DNA of 64,000 nt from Labilibaculum antarcticum (GCF_002356295.1 NZ_AP018042.1:2946361-3010360), one strand, 5' to 3'; positions 29,609 to 39,850 are shown, counted from the first letter of the stretch. Notes: a model not told the origin generated them from the sequence alone. Translations and numbers: made by a program.

Positions 29609-29820
29609 GATTGTTTTGAGCTGGGAATTATTGATAATGGTTATTTTCGAAACATGTATAAATTTGCATCATTATATAAGGAAAAAGGAAATATTGTCGG
29701 TTTTGACATGAAATTCATTAAGAATCTTGGAGACAAAGATTTATTCGTTTTTTTTGATCCCGACAATCAGTAAGATTGAAGAGGGAGAACCACATGAAAC
29801 TGTTGAGACTATAATTTAAG
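29609..29820 (+). pseudogene. Possible gene remnant with frameshift
   Basis: Frame reading from 29609 gives DCFELGIIDNGYFRNMYKF and continues in good coding character to a stop at 29773-29775 (ending FVFFDPDNQ). Near the TTTTTTTT and CCC runs (29746-29762) the reading can pass to another frame that continues ISKIEEGEPHETVETII to a stop near 29818. There is no start codon at the proper place. This looks like the tail of a lost gene with a frameshift, but no homologue is recognised, so it could also be chance. Confidence 0.3.
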
Positions 29821-29841
29821 ATTCAAAAAATTAATAAAACC

Positions 29842-30132
29842 ATGTTCATCATCTCATTAACCTATAAAGTGCCTTTAGAAAAGGTAGAAGAAGAATTGAA
29901 CAATCACGTTCAGTATTTGAAAGAGCAATATGCTTTAGGAAATTTTCAGGCTTCGGGCAGAAAAGTACCCAGAACGGGAGGCGTAATACTTTCAACGGTG
30001 AAGGATAAAAAACAATTGGAAGAAATTCTGGCAAAAGATCCTTTTCACAAAAATGATTTAGCTGATTATACAATCACCGAATTTATTCCATCCATGACGA
30101 GTGAAGACTTAACTTGTTTGTTGGAGGTTTGA
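29842..30132 (+). CDS. YciI-family protein
   Basis: The 96-residue protein has the YCII ferredoxin-like fold, including the conserved His in NNHVQYLKEQYALG (about residue 22), GGVILSTV, and the Asp in AKDPFHKNDLADYTITEF. Family members are small proteins of mostly unknown function; a few act in catabolic steps or as single-domain enzymes. The 3' end, encoding FIPSMTSEDLTCLLEV, is repeated in altered form 533 bases downstream (30614-30667). Confidence 0.88.
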   Translation: MFIISLTYKVPLEKVEEELNNHVQYLKEQYALGNFQASGRKVPRTGGVILSTVKDKKQLEEILAKDPFHKNDLADYTITEFIPSMTSEDLTCLLEV

Positions 30133-30209
30133 TTTTCTTGATCTAATATGAAAACTGAAAGTTACAGGTAGGAGAATCAAGTCTAACAAATAGAATTAAT
30201 CCAGAATAA

Positions 30210-30614
30210 ATGAAAATACAATACAAAAAGAAAAGATTGAAATACTACCTGTATTTTGGAATTGCATGGATGTTATTGGGTGTGATGACTTTGTTGTTTA
30301 ATGAGCAATTGAGATGGAACGATTATGCTTATATTGTATTAGGAATGCTTCATATAGGCACTTATATTTATGAATCGAGAAATCAGTATTTAAGTATTGA
30401 AGATGGATTCATTTGCAAAAATTCTTTGTTCAAAAAAAGAATAAATTTATCAGCCGTTACTTGTATAAAATCAGTCTCAGGGAATTATGTCCTTAAAACG
30501 GCAAAAAGAGAAATGAAAATTGATGTTGGTTTGATTGATGAACTGTCCTTGCTCGAATTAAATAAGATTCTTAGCAAGCTAAATTTAGAGCCGAGTAAAA
30601 CAATATTTTTTTAA
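30210..30614 (+). CDS. Small membrane protein with PH-like domain, unknown
   Basis: The 134-residue product has a basic start (KIQYKKKRLKYY), two hydrophobic segments (about residues 13-29 and 37-51), and a C-terminal soluble half with alternating strands (YLSIEDGFICKN, INLSAVTCIKSV) like the bacterial PH fold found in many two-helix membrane proteins. The family is a guess from pattern. It sits between the YciI gene and a second YciI-like 3' tail, which suggests a rearranged region. Confidence 0.65.
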   Translation: MKIQYKKKRLKYYLYFGIAWMLLGVMTLLFNEQLRWNDYAYIVLGMLHIGTYIYESRNQYLSIEDGFICKNSLFKKRINLSAVTCIKSVSGNYVLKTAKREMKIDVGLIDELSLLELNKILSKLNLEPSKTIFF

Positions 30615-30667
30615 TTTATTCCCAGCATGATAAGTGATGAGTTAACTTGTTTGTTGGAGATTTGATT
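30614..30667 (+). pseudogene. Truncated second YciI 3' tail
   Basis: These 54 bases match the end of the intact YciI gene (30081-30134) at 46 positions. Read in the same frame they give FIPSMISDELTCLLEI and a stop, against FIPSMTSEDLTCLLEV in the intact copy. Several changes are conservative in protein terms, including TCC to AGC for Ser, so it looks like the remaining tail of a diverged paralogue rather than a fresh repeat. It abuts the stop of the PH-like gene. Confidence 0.65.
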
Positions 30668-31250
30668 AAAATCCGTACCCAACAGGGCCGTATCCGGGAA
30701 CACTAACATATCCGCGGGTATTGCCTGGGTCCGAATTTCCGGCACTAAAGCGCGAAGACCAGAAATTATCTCCGCCACTGCCTTGTTCCATGTAATAGTT
30801 TTGCTGAGCAGCCAAATACAAATTGACTGTTGGAATTGGATTGCCCTCGTAACCGGCATTGCCTAAATCATCAAACCAATAGTATCCTGGCTGAATGAAA
30901 TAGCCCAATACATAGCTCCAAACAATCCATTCATTCTCGGTTAATTCTCTGCTGTTTACAATTACACTTGTGTTCCCCAACGAAACATCTTGCTTTAGCT
31001 CCCCAAAATCGTGCCCTGATAACATGAGTCCGAAGGAAGCATAACCAACAACTCCATACAAACCACTTTTGCTATCGTACCAATAATTACCTGCTTTGGG
31101 TCTTATTCCGTACTCTTCTTCAAGATCGGCAAGTTGTGTTTCATTCAATTCAATATCGTTTATAATTACTTTCCCGTTTTGACCTGAAGTAATAACTGGA
31201 ATAATAAAAAGGGACAGGCTAATCAAGAGTTTGTAAACTGTACTTTTCAT
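30666..31250 (-). CDS. Secreted protein with repeated YW(Y/F)D motif, unknown
   Basis: The 194-residue protein has a signal peptide (about residues 1-23, ending TSGQ). Two related stretches follow: YGIRPKAGNYWYDSKSGLYG near residue 47 and YFIQPGYYWFDDLGNAGYEG near residue 117. Both have a Pro/Gly turn, then YW(Y/F)D and a Gly-rich end. The C-terminus is rich in Gly, Ser and Tyr. I recall similar YWYD modules in secreted proteins without a known function. The gene is convergent with the PH-like gene. Confidence 0.7.
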   Translation of the reverse strand: MKSTVYKLLISLSLFIIPVITSGQNGKVIINDIELNETQLADLEEEYGIRPKAGNYWYDSKSGLYGVVGYASFGLMLSGHDFGELKQDVSLGNTSVIVNSRELTENEWIVWSYVLGYFIQPGYYWFDDLGNAGYEGNPIPTVNLYLAAQQNYYMEQGSGGDNFWSSRFSAGNSDPGNTRGYVSVPGYGPVGYGF

Positions 31251-31514
31251 CGCGTTTGGTATTGACTTGGTGACGAATTAGATTCCAGATGCACATTTCT
31301 ATGTTGAGAGGGTGGGAAGCAGTGTGATGCATAATAAAATTTACTACAATGTGATACAAGTGTCAAGAGTTAAAATTACGATATGATATATCGTTCGAGT
31401 AAATCAAATTTGACTTAAATGTATTTTGTATTGATTCTGTATAGTGTTTATTGTGAATAATATCGTTTTTTTTATCATAAAATATTTATATTTTAATGGA
31501 GTTGTAGAAACATA

Positions 31515-32696
31515 ATGATTAGTAGAAGATCTAAATTTTCACAAAAAAAAATGAATCAAATCTTACTTATATTGATAATCTTATTTTGTTCAGGGTTTTT
31601 ATTAAAGGCTCAACATAAAATAGATAGGACAACTGTTAATAATTATGTTTTTAATATACCAAATTCTCTTACGACCTCTTCTCAAGATATTTCCAATTAT
31701 ATCGATACAAAATTAAGTTCAGATGAGGGAAGAGTTAAAGCAGCCTTTGCTTGGATAACTAAAAATATAAGCTTTGATACGGAAAATATGTACTCCTTTA
31801 ATATGGATAGTATTGTCGAAAGAACACTCTCAACGAGAAAAGGAGTATGTCTGAATTATGCTATTGTATTTAATGATATTGTAAATAGAATGGGTATAGA
31901 ATCGCATATTGTGGAGGGCTACACAAAGGAAAATAGAATTGTTAGTCGTGCCCCTCATGCTTGGTGTGTTGTGAGTATTGATTCTTCGTGGTTTGTGTAT
32001 GATCCTACTTGGGGAGCGGGAGAAGTGAATGAAGGCACTTTCAAGAAAAAACTCAACTATGACTATTTTCACATGACAGCTGAAAAGGCTATAAAAACAC
32101 ACATGCCTTTTGACCCAATATGGCAATTGTTGGATTATCCGATAACAAATAAGGAGTTTATAAAAGGGTTAAAAAAAAGAAAAATAAACCAATTGTTTTT
32201 TAATTATCAGGATAGTATTGGGGTTTTTAAGAATAAATCTGATATTGATCGACTTATCGGGGCTAGGCGTAGGATTGATAAATATGGTATCGATAATTAT
32301 CTAATTTATATTTATAGTAAAGATTTGGCGGAATCGATAGATTTATTTATTGAAGATAGTATGATTAATAAATACAATTCAGCTTATAAGGCATATAATC
32401 AGGGCATTTTCCAATTAAATAGGTTTATAGATTTTAGGAATAATCAATTTTCCCCCGAAAAGGGAGATAAGTATCTAATTCAAATGATGGATAGCGTTTT
32501 TAACTCTTTTGAATTAGCTAATAAACATTTAGATGAAATCAAAAATCCTAACATGAACATCAGAGAAAAAATGGATAATTTGTACAAAGCTATTCAAGCT
32601 GATATGCAAAATGTAAATACGCAGAAAAGCTTCCTTGATAAAATTTTAAGTACTAGTAAGAATTATCGAAAGTCATTATTTTATGAAAGAATGTGA
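31515..32696 (+). CDS. Secreted transglutaminase-like domain protein
   Basis: The protein (393 residues) has a signal peptide and then a transglutaminase-core domain with the Cys-His-Asp triad visible: RKGVCLNYAIVFND, APHAWCVVSID and FVYDPTWGAGE. This papain-like fold in bacteria usually belongs to secreted peptidases or structural proteins. The C-terminal half is charged and helical, with no family recognised. Two starts are possible: the ATG at 31515, or an ATG at 31551 that puts the basic residues directly before the hydrophobic core (MNQILLILIILFCSGFLL) and gives a more normal signal. Confidence 0.85.
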   Translation: MISRRSKFSQKKMNQILLILIILFCSGFLLKAQHKIDRTTVNNYVFNIPNSLTTSSQDISNYIDTKLSSDEGRVKAAFAWITKNISFDTENMYSFNMDSIVERTLSTRKGVCLNYAIVFNDIVNRMGIESHIVEGYTKENRIVSRAPHAWCVVSIDSSWFVYDPTWGAGEVNEGTFKKKLNYDYFHMTAEKAIKTHMPFDPIWQLLDYPITNKEFIKGLKKRKINQLFFNYQDSIGVFKNKSDIDRLIGARRRIDKYGIDNYLIYIYSKDLAESIDLFIEDSMINKYNSAYKAYNQGIFQLNRFIDFRNNQFSPEKGDKYLIQMMDSVFNSFELANKHLDEIKNPNMNIREKMDNLYKAIQADMQNVNTQKSFLDKILSTSKNYRKSLFYERM

Positions 32697-32763
32697 TAAT
32701 GATTCTAATAATTGAATTATCTAAGCAGCAATTATATAGATTTATAAAAATCCTTACATAAAT

Positions 32764-32789
32764 AAAGCCACTTCCTTGGAAGTGGCTTT
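32764..32789. terminator. Bidirectional terminator between convergent genes
   Basis: AAAGCCACTTCC and GGAAGTGGCTTT form a near-perfect stem of about 11 pairs closing on TTGG. A and T residues flank it. It lies between the transglutaminase-like gene and fbp, which converge here. Confidence 0.8.
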
Positions 32790-32829
32790 ACTTTGGTAGA
32801 GGTTAAATCTTTCGTCTGAAAAACCTGTT

Positions 32830-33852
32830 TCAGATGTTGTTGAAAAAGTGCAAAAACTCTTCAGTTTTCTTCACCATGTTTGTCGATCCGGTATAGAAAG
32901 GAACACGTTCGTGAAGTGATGTTGGTTGAATGGTTAAAATACGTTGATTGCCATCGGTTGCTTTACCTCCTGCCTGTTCAGCAATAAAAGCAATTGGATT
33001 GCATTCGTACATCAAACGAAGTTTTCCATTGGGGTTTTTTCTGGTTTGCGGATAAATAAAAATTCCACCGTTTAGTAAATTCCTGTGAAAATCGGCAACA
33101 AGCGATCCAATGTAACGAGAAGTGTAAGGACGATTCGATTTTTTATCAAATTCCTGACAATACTTAATGTACTTTTTAACACCGCTTGGGAAATTGATGT
33201 AATTTCCTTCATTGATTGAATAAATGCTTCCGGTTTTTGGTGTTTTAATGTTCGGATGCGACAAACAGAATTCTCCGATCGAAGGATCCAGAGTAAATCC
33301 ATTTACTCCTTTTCCGGTGGTGTATACCAACATGGTTGACGAACCGTAAATAATATATCCAGCAGCAACCTGTTTGGTCCCATCCTGAAGGAAATCCTCA
33401 ATTTTAGCTATTTCTCCCCGTGGAGAAATGCGTTCGTAAATAGAGAAAATTGTCCCGATGGAAACATTTACATCAATGTTCGATGAGCCATCCAATGGAT
33501 CCATTGCAAAAACATATTTTCCATGCTTACTCAATTCATCATCAAAAATAATGATGTCTTCATTTTCTTCCGATGCAACCGCACAGCATTCGCCACAGGC
33601 TTTTAAAGCATCGATAAAGTGGGTATCTGCAAAAACATCCAGTTTCTGCTGATCTTCTCCTTGTACATTCCTATCTCCGTGTTCACCTAAAATATCAACC
33701 AATCCCGCTTTGTTCACGGCACGGTTTACAATTTTAGATGCAATTCCAACATGATGAAGTAAACGGGATAATTCTCCCTTTGCTCCAGGATGATCGGATT
33801 GTCTTTGGATGATGAATTGATTTAGAGTTTGAACATTGTTGTGTTCAGTCAT
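32830..33852 (-). CDS. fbp: Fructose-1,6-bisphosphatase class 1
   Basis: FBPase removes the 1-phosphate from fructose 1,6-bisphosphate, the committed step of gluconeogenesis. The class I metal-site motifs are present: ASEENEDI, then [17 protein letters not shown], and the substrate loop [15 protein letters not shown] followed by GGIFIYP. The start is taken at the ATG at 33852 ([13 protein letters not shown]), giving 340 residues, the normal length. The open frame runs 24 codons further upstream but those residues do not look like family sequence. It is a single gene ending at a shared terminator. Confidence 0.95.
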   Translation of the reverse strand: MTEHNNVQTLNQFIIQRQSDHPGAKGELSRLLHHVGIASKIVNRAVNKAGLVDILGEHGDRNVQGEDQQKLDVFADTHFIDALKACGECCAVASEENEDIIIFDDELSKHGKYVFAMDPLDGSSNIDVNVSIGTIFSIYERISPRGEIAKIEDFLQDGTKQVAAGYIIYGSSTMLVYTTGKGVNGFTLDPSIGEFCLSHPNIKTPKTGSIYSINEGNYINFPSGVKKYIKYCQEFDKKSNRPYTSRYIGSLVADFHRNLLNGGIFIYPQTRKNPNGKLRLMYECNPIAFIAEQAGGKATDGNQRILTIQPTSLHERVPFYTGSTNMVKKTEEFLHFFNNI

Positions 33853-34209
33853 TTTTTTAAGGCTTTTTGGTTTACATTCATTTGGTGCCATAAAGTTATG
33901 CTTTTTTGTGAAACGCCACAGCACTTATTTCAAACGTTTACGACAACTTATTTTAAGGGGTGTAAGCCTAGAAATAATAGGTGGTGGAGTATGAAATGTC
34001 AGGTATTGTTTTTAATGTTATTAAATAGTTTTTTGCTTTTCAATTGCGTTTTTATTCTTTTTTCGCTTGAAAAGTGTGAAATAAATTACAGAACGATCTA
34101 TAATTATTGAGAGGGAGAGAATGCTAAAACAATATTTTGTAACTTCAATTTTTATTTTGAAATGGAGTTTGAAATAACTTTTTAGTAACAACTATTTAAT
34201 AGTTTTTTG
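33853..34209. other. Divergent intergenic region, fbp / aspartokinase
   Basis: This region separates the divergent fbp and aspartokinase genes and must hold both promoters. I see AT-rich tracts and a TAACTTTA on the - strand near the fbp start, but no convincing paired -33/-7 set for either gene. No RNA gene is recognised. Confidence 0.4.
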
Positions 34210-35466
34210 ATGAACATATTTAAATTTGGTGGAGCATCGGTAAATAGTGCTGATGGAGTACGGAATTTCGTGAAAATTGTACAGTACTACAGAGAGGAAA
34301 TGGTTATTGTATTGTCGGCAATGGGTAAAACAACCAATGCTTTGGAAGAAATCGTTGATGCTTTTGTGAGTAAACAGGAAGGTATTGATTCTAAAGTACT
34401 ATCCTTACAAAAATATCATACCAATATTATAAATGAATTGTTTCCCAAAAAAGATGATCGCGTATTTTTGAAAGTAGAATCTTTTTTCGAGCAGTTGCGT
34501 GCTTATCTGCAAAAATCACCCTCTTTAATTTATGAGTTCGATTACGATCAAATTGTGTGTTTTGGAGAACTTATTTCCACTACAATTGTTTCTGAATATC
34601 TACGTTTGAGCGGAACGCCAAATAAGTGGGTCGATATCCGAACTTGTTTAAAAACCGATGATACCTATAAAGAAGGACGAATTGATTGGGAGCTTTCGCA
34701 GAAATTGGTGCCGCAAACTTTTGGGTTCACGAATACCTTCGTTTACATTACTCAAGGTTTCTTAGGGGGTACAACTACAAATCAGACAACAACATTAGGA
34801 AGAGAAGGTTCCGATTACACAGCTGCAATCTTATCTTATATTCTGGATGTGGATAAGCTGGCCATCTGGAAAGATGTTCCCGGAATTATGAATGCGGATC
34901 CAAAATGGTTATCCGATGCTCAGAAGTTGGAGCGGATTTCTTATCAGGAAGCTATCGAACTTGCATTTTACGGAGCAAAAGTAATTCATCCGAAAACTAT
35001 ACAGCCAATTAGAAAGAAGAAAATTCCGTTACAGGTACGTTCTTTTCTGGATATTAATGAATCCGGAACGTTAATTAGTATGGCTTATAAAAAGCAGGAT
35101 CAATTAATTCCTGTTTACATTCGGAAACAGGATCAGGTATTAATTTCGATACGACCATGTGATTTCTCTTTCATACTGGAAGAAAATTTGAGTGCCCTCT
35201 TTTCTATTTTTGCTAAACACAGGACGAAGGTGAATTTAATTCAGAATTCTGCAATTAGTTTTTCGGTATGTGTGGATAACTCAGATCGAAGATTAAAGAA
35301 TTTAATAGCAGAAATCTCCATCAATTTTGAAGTGAAATACAATGAGAATGTAGAATTAATTACCATTCGTCATCACAATTCAGAAGCTGTTGAAAGAATG
35401 ACCAATGGCCGACAAATACTACTGGAGCAGAGGAGTAGAGATACAGCCCAATTTGTGTTGTTGTAA
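34210..35466 (+). CDS. Aspartokinase
   Basis: Aspartokinase phosphorylates aspartate, opening the route to lysine, threonine and methionine. The 418-residue protein has the N-terminal kinase motif FKFGGASV, the LGREGSDYTAA block (about residue 200), the KDVPGIMNADPKW segment and a C-terminal regulatory ACT region (about 300-418). Homologues use ACT domains for feedback by amino acids. The last 85 residues resemble the free-standing ACT protein at 39847. An in-frame TTG at 34207 precedes the ATG at 34210, which I take as the start. It lies just upstream of the SAM-controlled methionine operon but outside its promoter. Confidence 0.93.
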   Translation: MNIFKFGGASVNSADGVRNFVKIVQYYREEMVIVLSAMGKTTNALEEIVDAFVSKQEGIDSKVLSLQKYHTNIINELFPKKDDRVFLKVESFFEQLRAYLQKSPSLIYEFDYDQIVCFGELISTTIVSEYLRLSGTPNKWVDIRTCLKTDDTYKEGRIDWELSQKLVPQTFGFTNTFVYITQGFLGGTTTNQTTTLGREGSDYTAAILSYILDVDKLAIWKDVPGIMNADPKWLSDAQKLERISYQEAIELAFYGAKVIHPKTIQPIRKKKIPLQVRSFLDINESGTLISMAYKKQDQLIPVYIRKQDQVLISIRPCDFSFILEENLSALFSIFAKHRTKVNLIQNSAISFSVCVDNSDRRLKNLIAEISINFEVKYNENVELITIRHHNSEAVERMTNGRQILLEQRSRDTAQFVLL

Positions 35467-35506
35467 GAAAAACGAAAAATAATAAAAGACTTATAGGTCG
35501 GGAATG

Positions 35507-35537
35507 TTTGGTCAATTCAAAAACTTCCCTATCTTTG
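35507..35537 (+). promoter_or_regulatory. Promoter of the methionine operon
   Basis: TTTG at 35507-35510 and TATCTTTG at 35530-35537, 19 bases apart, match the Bacteroidota primary-sigma promoter exactly. The transcript should begin near 35544, some 35 bases before the riboswitch. It lies just after the aspartokinase stop, so the met genes can be expressed independently. Confidence 0.8.
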
Positions 35538-35577
35538 TCACTGTTATATAAGGTAAATCTCTCAGGAGAATATCTAT

Positions 35578-35685
35578 AATTTATACAGAAGAAGTAAGAG
35601 AACAGGCTCGTTGACCTTCTGACAACCGCGGCTTCCATAGCTGAAAGGTGTCAAATCCTGACCAAGTTTTTGGTGAATATAAATT
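35578..35685 (+). ncRNA. SAM-I (S-box) riboswitch
   Basis: The core matches the S-box pattern: AAGAG, then ACAGGCTCGTTGACC, ACAACC, and after a P3 arm GGTGTCAAATCCTG, the counterparts of the family's GGC..GAUGA, GCAACC and GGUGCCAAAUCCUGC. The closing helix P1 is AATTTATA (35578-35585) with TATAAATT (35678-35685), eight perfect pairs, and P4 is ACCAA/TTGGT (35661-35674). The class binds S-adenosylmethionine and usually lowers expression of methionine genes when SAM is high, which fits metY downstream. The platform is unclear: a Met-rich ORF begins nine bases after P1. Confidence 0.88.
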
Positions 35686-35693
35686 AACAGATT

Positions 35694-35807
35694 ATGAAGA
35701 AGACTCAAATTAATTACAATCAGCAAGCTCATCAGGAGCAAAACTTCACGTTGCAACCATCAATTACATTGATGATGCGAATGCAGCGAATGATGCGTAT
35801 GATTTAA
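35694..35807 (+). CDS. Methionine-rich leader peptide (37 residues)
   Basis: This short ORF starts nine bases after the riboswitch closing helix and ends at TAA 35805-35807. It is polar at first (MKKTQINYNQQ, rich in Gln, Asn), then ends LMMRMQRMMRMI, with six of the last twelve residues Met. In total seven of 37 codons are ATG. Such runs mark leader peptides where ribosome stalling for lack of a charged tRNA controls downstream genes. Its ATG codons overlap RNA able to form alternative hairpins. The ORF and its composition are seen; regulation by methionyl-tRNA is inferred. Confidence 0.7.
   Translation: MKKTQINYNQQAHQEQNFTLQPSITLMMRMQRMMRMI

Positions 35808-35814
<7 letters not shown>
35779..35814 (+). 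promoter_or_regulatory. Alternative hairpins at the end of the Met-rich leader ORF
   Basis: ATGCGT (35793-35798) pairs perfectly with ACGCAT (35807-35812) across the leader stop codon. GAATGC (35779-35784) can instead pair with GCATTC (35809-35814). Both use the same 3' segment, so they exclude each other, as in attenuators. A run of seven T lies 18 bases downstream, too far for a simple terminator. Confidence 0.4.
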
Positions 35815-37431
<1,617 letters not shown>

Positions 37432-37635
37432 TTTTTATACCGATCGTTTCTGATCTTGTAAAAGATAGATCGGCATCAAACAAGAAAGATAAATTAGACA
37501 ATGTTTGATAGTTAATCCCAGTCGGAAATTTTTTAGTCGAATCTCCGGCTGGGAACTCAATGTTTCGCTCAAGAATTTCTTGGGTGGAATTCTTTTCAAA
37601 GCTCAAAACAACAACCAAAACAAAATCAATAAACA
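37432..37635 (+). other. metY-metX spacer with hairpins
   Basis: Two inverted repeats stand out: CCGATC with GATCGG (37440-37473, with inner pairing) and CCCAGTCGG with CCGGCTGGG (about 37516-37554, a nine-pair stem with one wobble and a 20-base loop). No T-run follows either, so they do not look like terminators. They may affect RNA stability or processing between the two genes. Confidence 0.4.
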
Positions 37636-38667
37636 GTGAATTCAGAATGTTACATCCATAAAGAAGGTCTAAAACTTGAATCAGGTGAGAGTCTGAAAGA
37701 GTTGGAGCTTACCTATCACACCTATGGGGAATACGACCCTAAAAGGAATAATGTGATTTGGGTTTGTCATGCTCTTACTGCTAATTCGGATGTTTTCGAT
37801 TGGTGGGAAGGATTGTTTGGCGAAAATGATTTGTTCAATCCGAAAGATTATTTCATAGTTTGCGACAATACTCTTGCTTCTTGCTACGGTTCAACCGGAC
37901 CTCTCTCAAAAAATCCGGACAACGGACAGGCTTACTATCATGATTTTCCCCAACTAACGGTTCGTGATTTAGTTGGTGCTCATGAAATTTTGAGAAAGCA
38001 TTTGAAAATAGAACGTATTCATATGATGATTGGCAGTTCACTTGGCGGCATGCAGGCCATGGAGTGGGCTTATCAGTTGAATGGGAAACTAGACAATTTG
38101 GCGATATTGGCTTCCAATGCGAAACATTCTCCATGGGGAATTGCTTTCAACGAATCGCAACGAATGGCAATTGAAGTGGATCCTACTTGGAGAGAGTCGA
38201 ATGATGAGGCTGGTTTGAATGGCATGAGAGTGGCAAGATCGATTGCTCTGCTTAGTTATAGAACTTATTCAACTTACGATCACTCTCAACAGGAAAATGA
38301 AGAAGGCAAAACTGATAATTATCGGGCAAGTTCTTACCAAAGATATCAGGGAGAGAAATTGGCTCGAAGATTTAATGCCTATGCATATTGGCATCTTTCA
38401 AAAATAATGGATAGCCACGATATTGGAAGAGGAAGAAATGGTTTGGTTGCAGCTTTGAATGAAATTACATCAAGGACATTGGTCATTGGCGTAAATTCCG
38501 ATCAGATTTTTCCAATTCAGGAGCAACGATTTCTTGCTAATAATATTCCAAATGCAGAATTCCTGGAAATAAATTCAATATACGGTCATGATGGTTTCCT
38601 TTTGGAGCAAGAACAATTAACCCAAGTATTAAAAACATTCTTAAGCGATAGCAAAACTGATGAGTAA
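37636..38667 (+). CDS. metX: Homoserine O-acetyltransferase MetX
   Basis: MetX acetylates homoserine with acetyl-CoA, giving the substrate of MetY. The 343-residue alpha/beta hydrolase has the nucleophile elbow GSSLGGMQAMEW with Ser135, the preceding CDNTLASCYGSTGP loop, and C-terminal Asp and His of the triad in VNSDQIFPIQEQ and YGHDGFLLE. The start is a GTG; no earlier ATG fits. Its last eight bases overlap the homoserine dehydrogenase gene. Confidence 0.94.
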   Translation: MNSECYIHKEGLKLESGESLKELELTYHTYGEYDPKRNNVIWVCHALTANSDVFDWWEGLFGENDLFNPKDYFIVCDNTLASCYGSTGPLSKNPDNGQAYYHDFPQLTVRDLVGAHEILRKHLKIERIHMMIGSSLGGMQAMEWAYQLNGKLDNLAILASNAKHSPWGIAFNESQRMAIEVDPTWRESNDEAGLNGMRVARSIALLSYRTYSTYDHSQQENEEGKTDNYRASSYQRYQGEKLARRFNAYAYWHLSKIMDSHDIGRGRNGLVAALNEITSRTLVIGVNSDQIFPIQEQRFLANNIPNAEFLEINSIYGHDGFLLEQEQLTQVLKTFLSDSKTDE

Positions 38668-39850
38668 AAAATTAAAAATAGGTGTTTTCGGCTTCGGTGT
38701 TGTCGGTTCCGGATTGGCTCATGTTCTTAAAAACAGCAAAGGTTTAGATGCATCTATTGTGAGAGTGTGTGTGAAAGATGCTGGGAAAATTAGAGATATA
38801 GATCCAGATCTCATTACTGTGAATCCTGATGATATTCTAAACGATCCGGAAATTAATGTAGTTGTGGAATTAATTGATGATGCAGATGCGGCTTATCAAA
38901 TTGTGAAAACAGCCATGCAAAATGGAAAGCACGTAGTTTCGGCCAATAAAAAAATGTTGGCTTACCATATCGAGGAGCTGATTCAACTGCAATGGAAATA
39001 TAAAGTTTCATTTTTGTACGAAGCTTCGGCATGCGGAAGTATTCCGATTATCAGAAATTTGGAGGAGTACTACGACAATGATTTGTTGCAATCGGTGAGT
39101 GGAGTCTTAAACGGATCATCAAATTATATCCTGACAAAGATTTTTAATGAGAATTTGGATTACAATCTGGCTTTAAAAGAAGCTCAGGATTTAGGTTTTG
39201 CCGAAAGTGATCCGACTTCGGATGTGGGAGGATTCGATACTTTATACAAACTGATCATACTTACCGTGCACGGATTTGGTTTGTTTGTACATCCCGATGA
39301 GGTTTTTAATGCTGGAATAGCGAATCTCTCGCCAAAAGATATTGAATTGGCATCGCAAAAAGGATATAAAATTCGATTGCTGGGAAAAGTGACCAAGGTA
39401 AATGGCAATCATGTGAATTTATTTGTAGCTCCTAAATTTGTGAAACCACAAGAGCATGCATATACTGTAGAGAGTCATTACAATGGAGTTTTAATCCAAG
39501 GGAATTTCTACGATAATCAATTCATGTATGGAAAAGGAGCAGGTTCTCATCCAACAGGATCGGCAGTCTTATCGGATATTACAGCCTTGGCTTACGACTA
39601 CAAATACGAATATAAAAAACTGAAATATTACGGTGGATTAGAATATACCAATGATATGGATGTTGAGATTTATTTGAGATACACAGATAAAAACGATTTG
39701 GCTTTATTCAATTTTAAAGAGATTTCGGAATCTTTAATAGCTAAAGATTTTAACTATGTAATAGGAACATTGAATCTTTCTGAACTGATAAAAATCCGTA
39801 AGCAAATTGAAGGAAAAGATATTTTCTTAGCCTACTTAGGCGAGGAGTGA
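38660..39850 (+). CDS. Homoserine dehydrogenase
   Basis: This enzyme reduces aspartate semialdehyde to homoserine with NAD(P)H. The 396-residue protein has the nucleotide-binding GVFGFGVVGSGLA, then SANKKMLA, the catalytic-region ASACGSIPIIRN, GVLNGSSNYILTKI and the AESDPTSDVGGFDTLYK loop. It lacks a clear C-terminal ACT domain of its own, whereas the next gene encodes one separately. Its TGA overlaps the GTG of that ACT gene (GTGA). Confidence 0.93.
   Translation: MSKKLKIGVFGFGVVGSGLAHVLKNSKGLDASIVRVCVKDAGKIRDIDPDLITVNPDDILNDPEINVVVELIDDADAAYQIVKTAMQNGKHVVSANKKMLAYHIEELIQLQWKYKVSFLYEASACGSIPIIRNLEEYYDNDLLQSVSGVLNGSSNYILTKIFNENLDYNLALKEAQDLGFAESDPTSDVGGFDTLYKLIILTVHGFGLFVHPDEVFNAGIANLSPKDIELASQKGYKIRLLGKVTKVNGNHVNLFVAPKFVKPQEHAYTVESHYNGVLIQGNFYDNQFMYGKGAGSHPTGSAVLSDITALAYDYKYEYKKLKYYGGLEYTNDMDVEIYLRYTDKNDLALFNFKEISESLIAKDFNYVIGTLNLSELIKIRKQIEGKDIFLAYLGEE

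Noticed and set aside
35661-35674. ACCAA/TTGGT with T residues as a riboswitch terminator
   Set aside because: It fits better as the P4 arm of the SAM-I aptamer, enclosed by the P1 helix.
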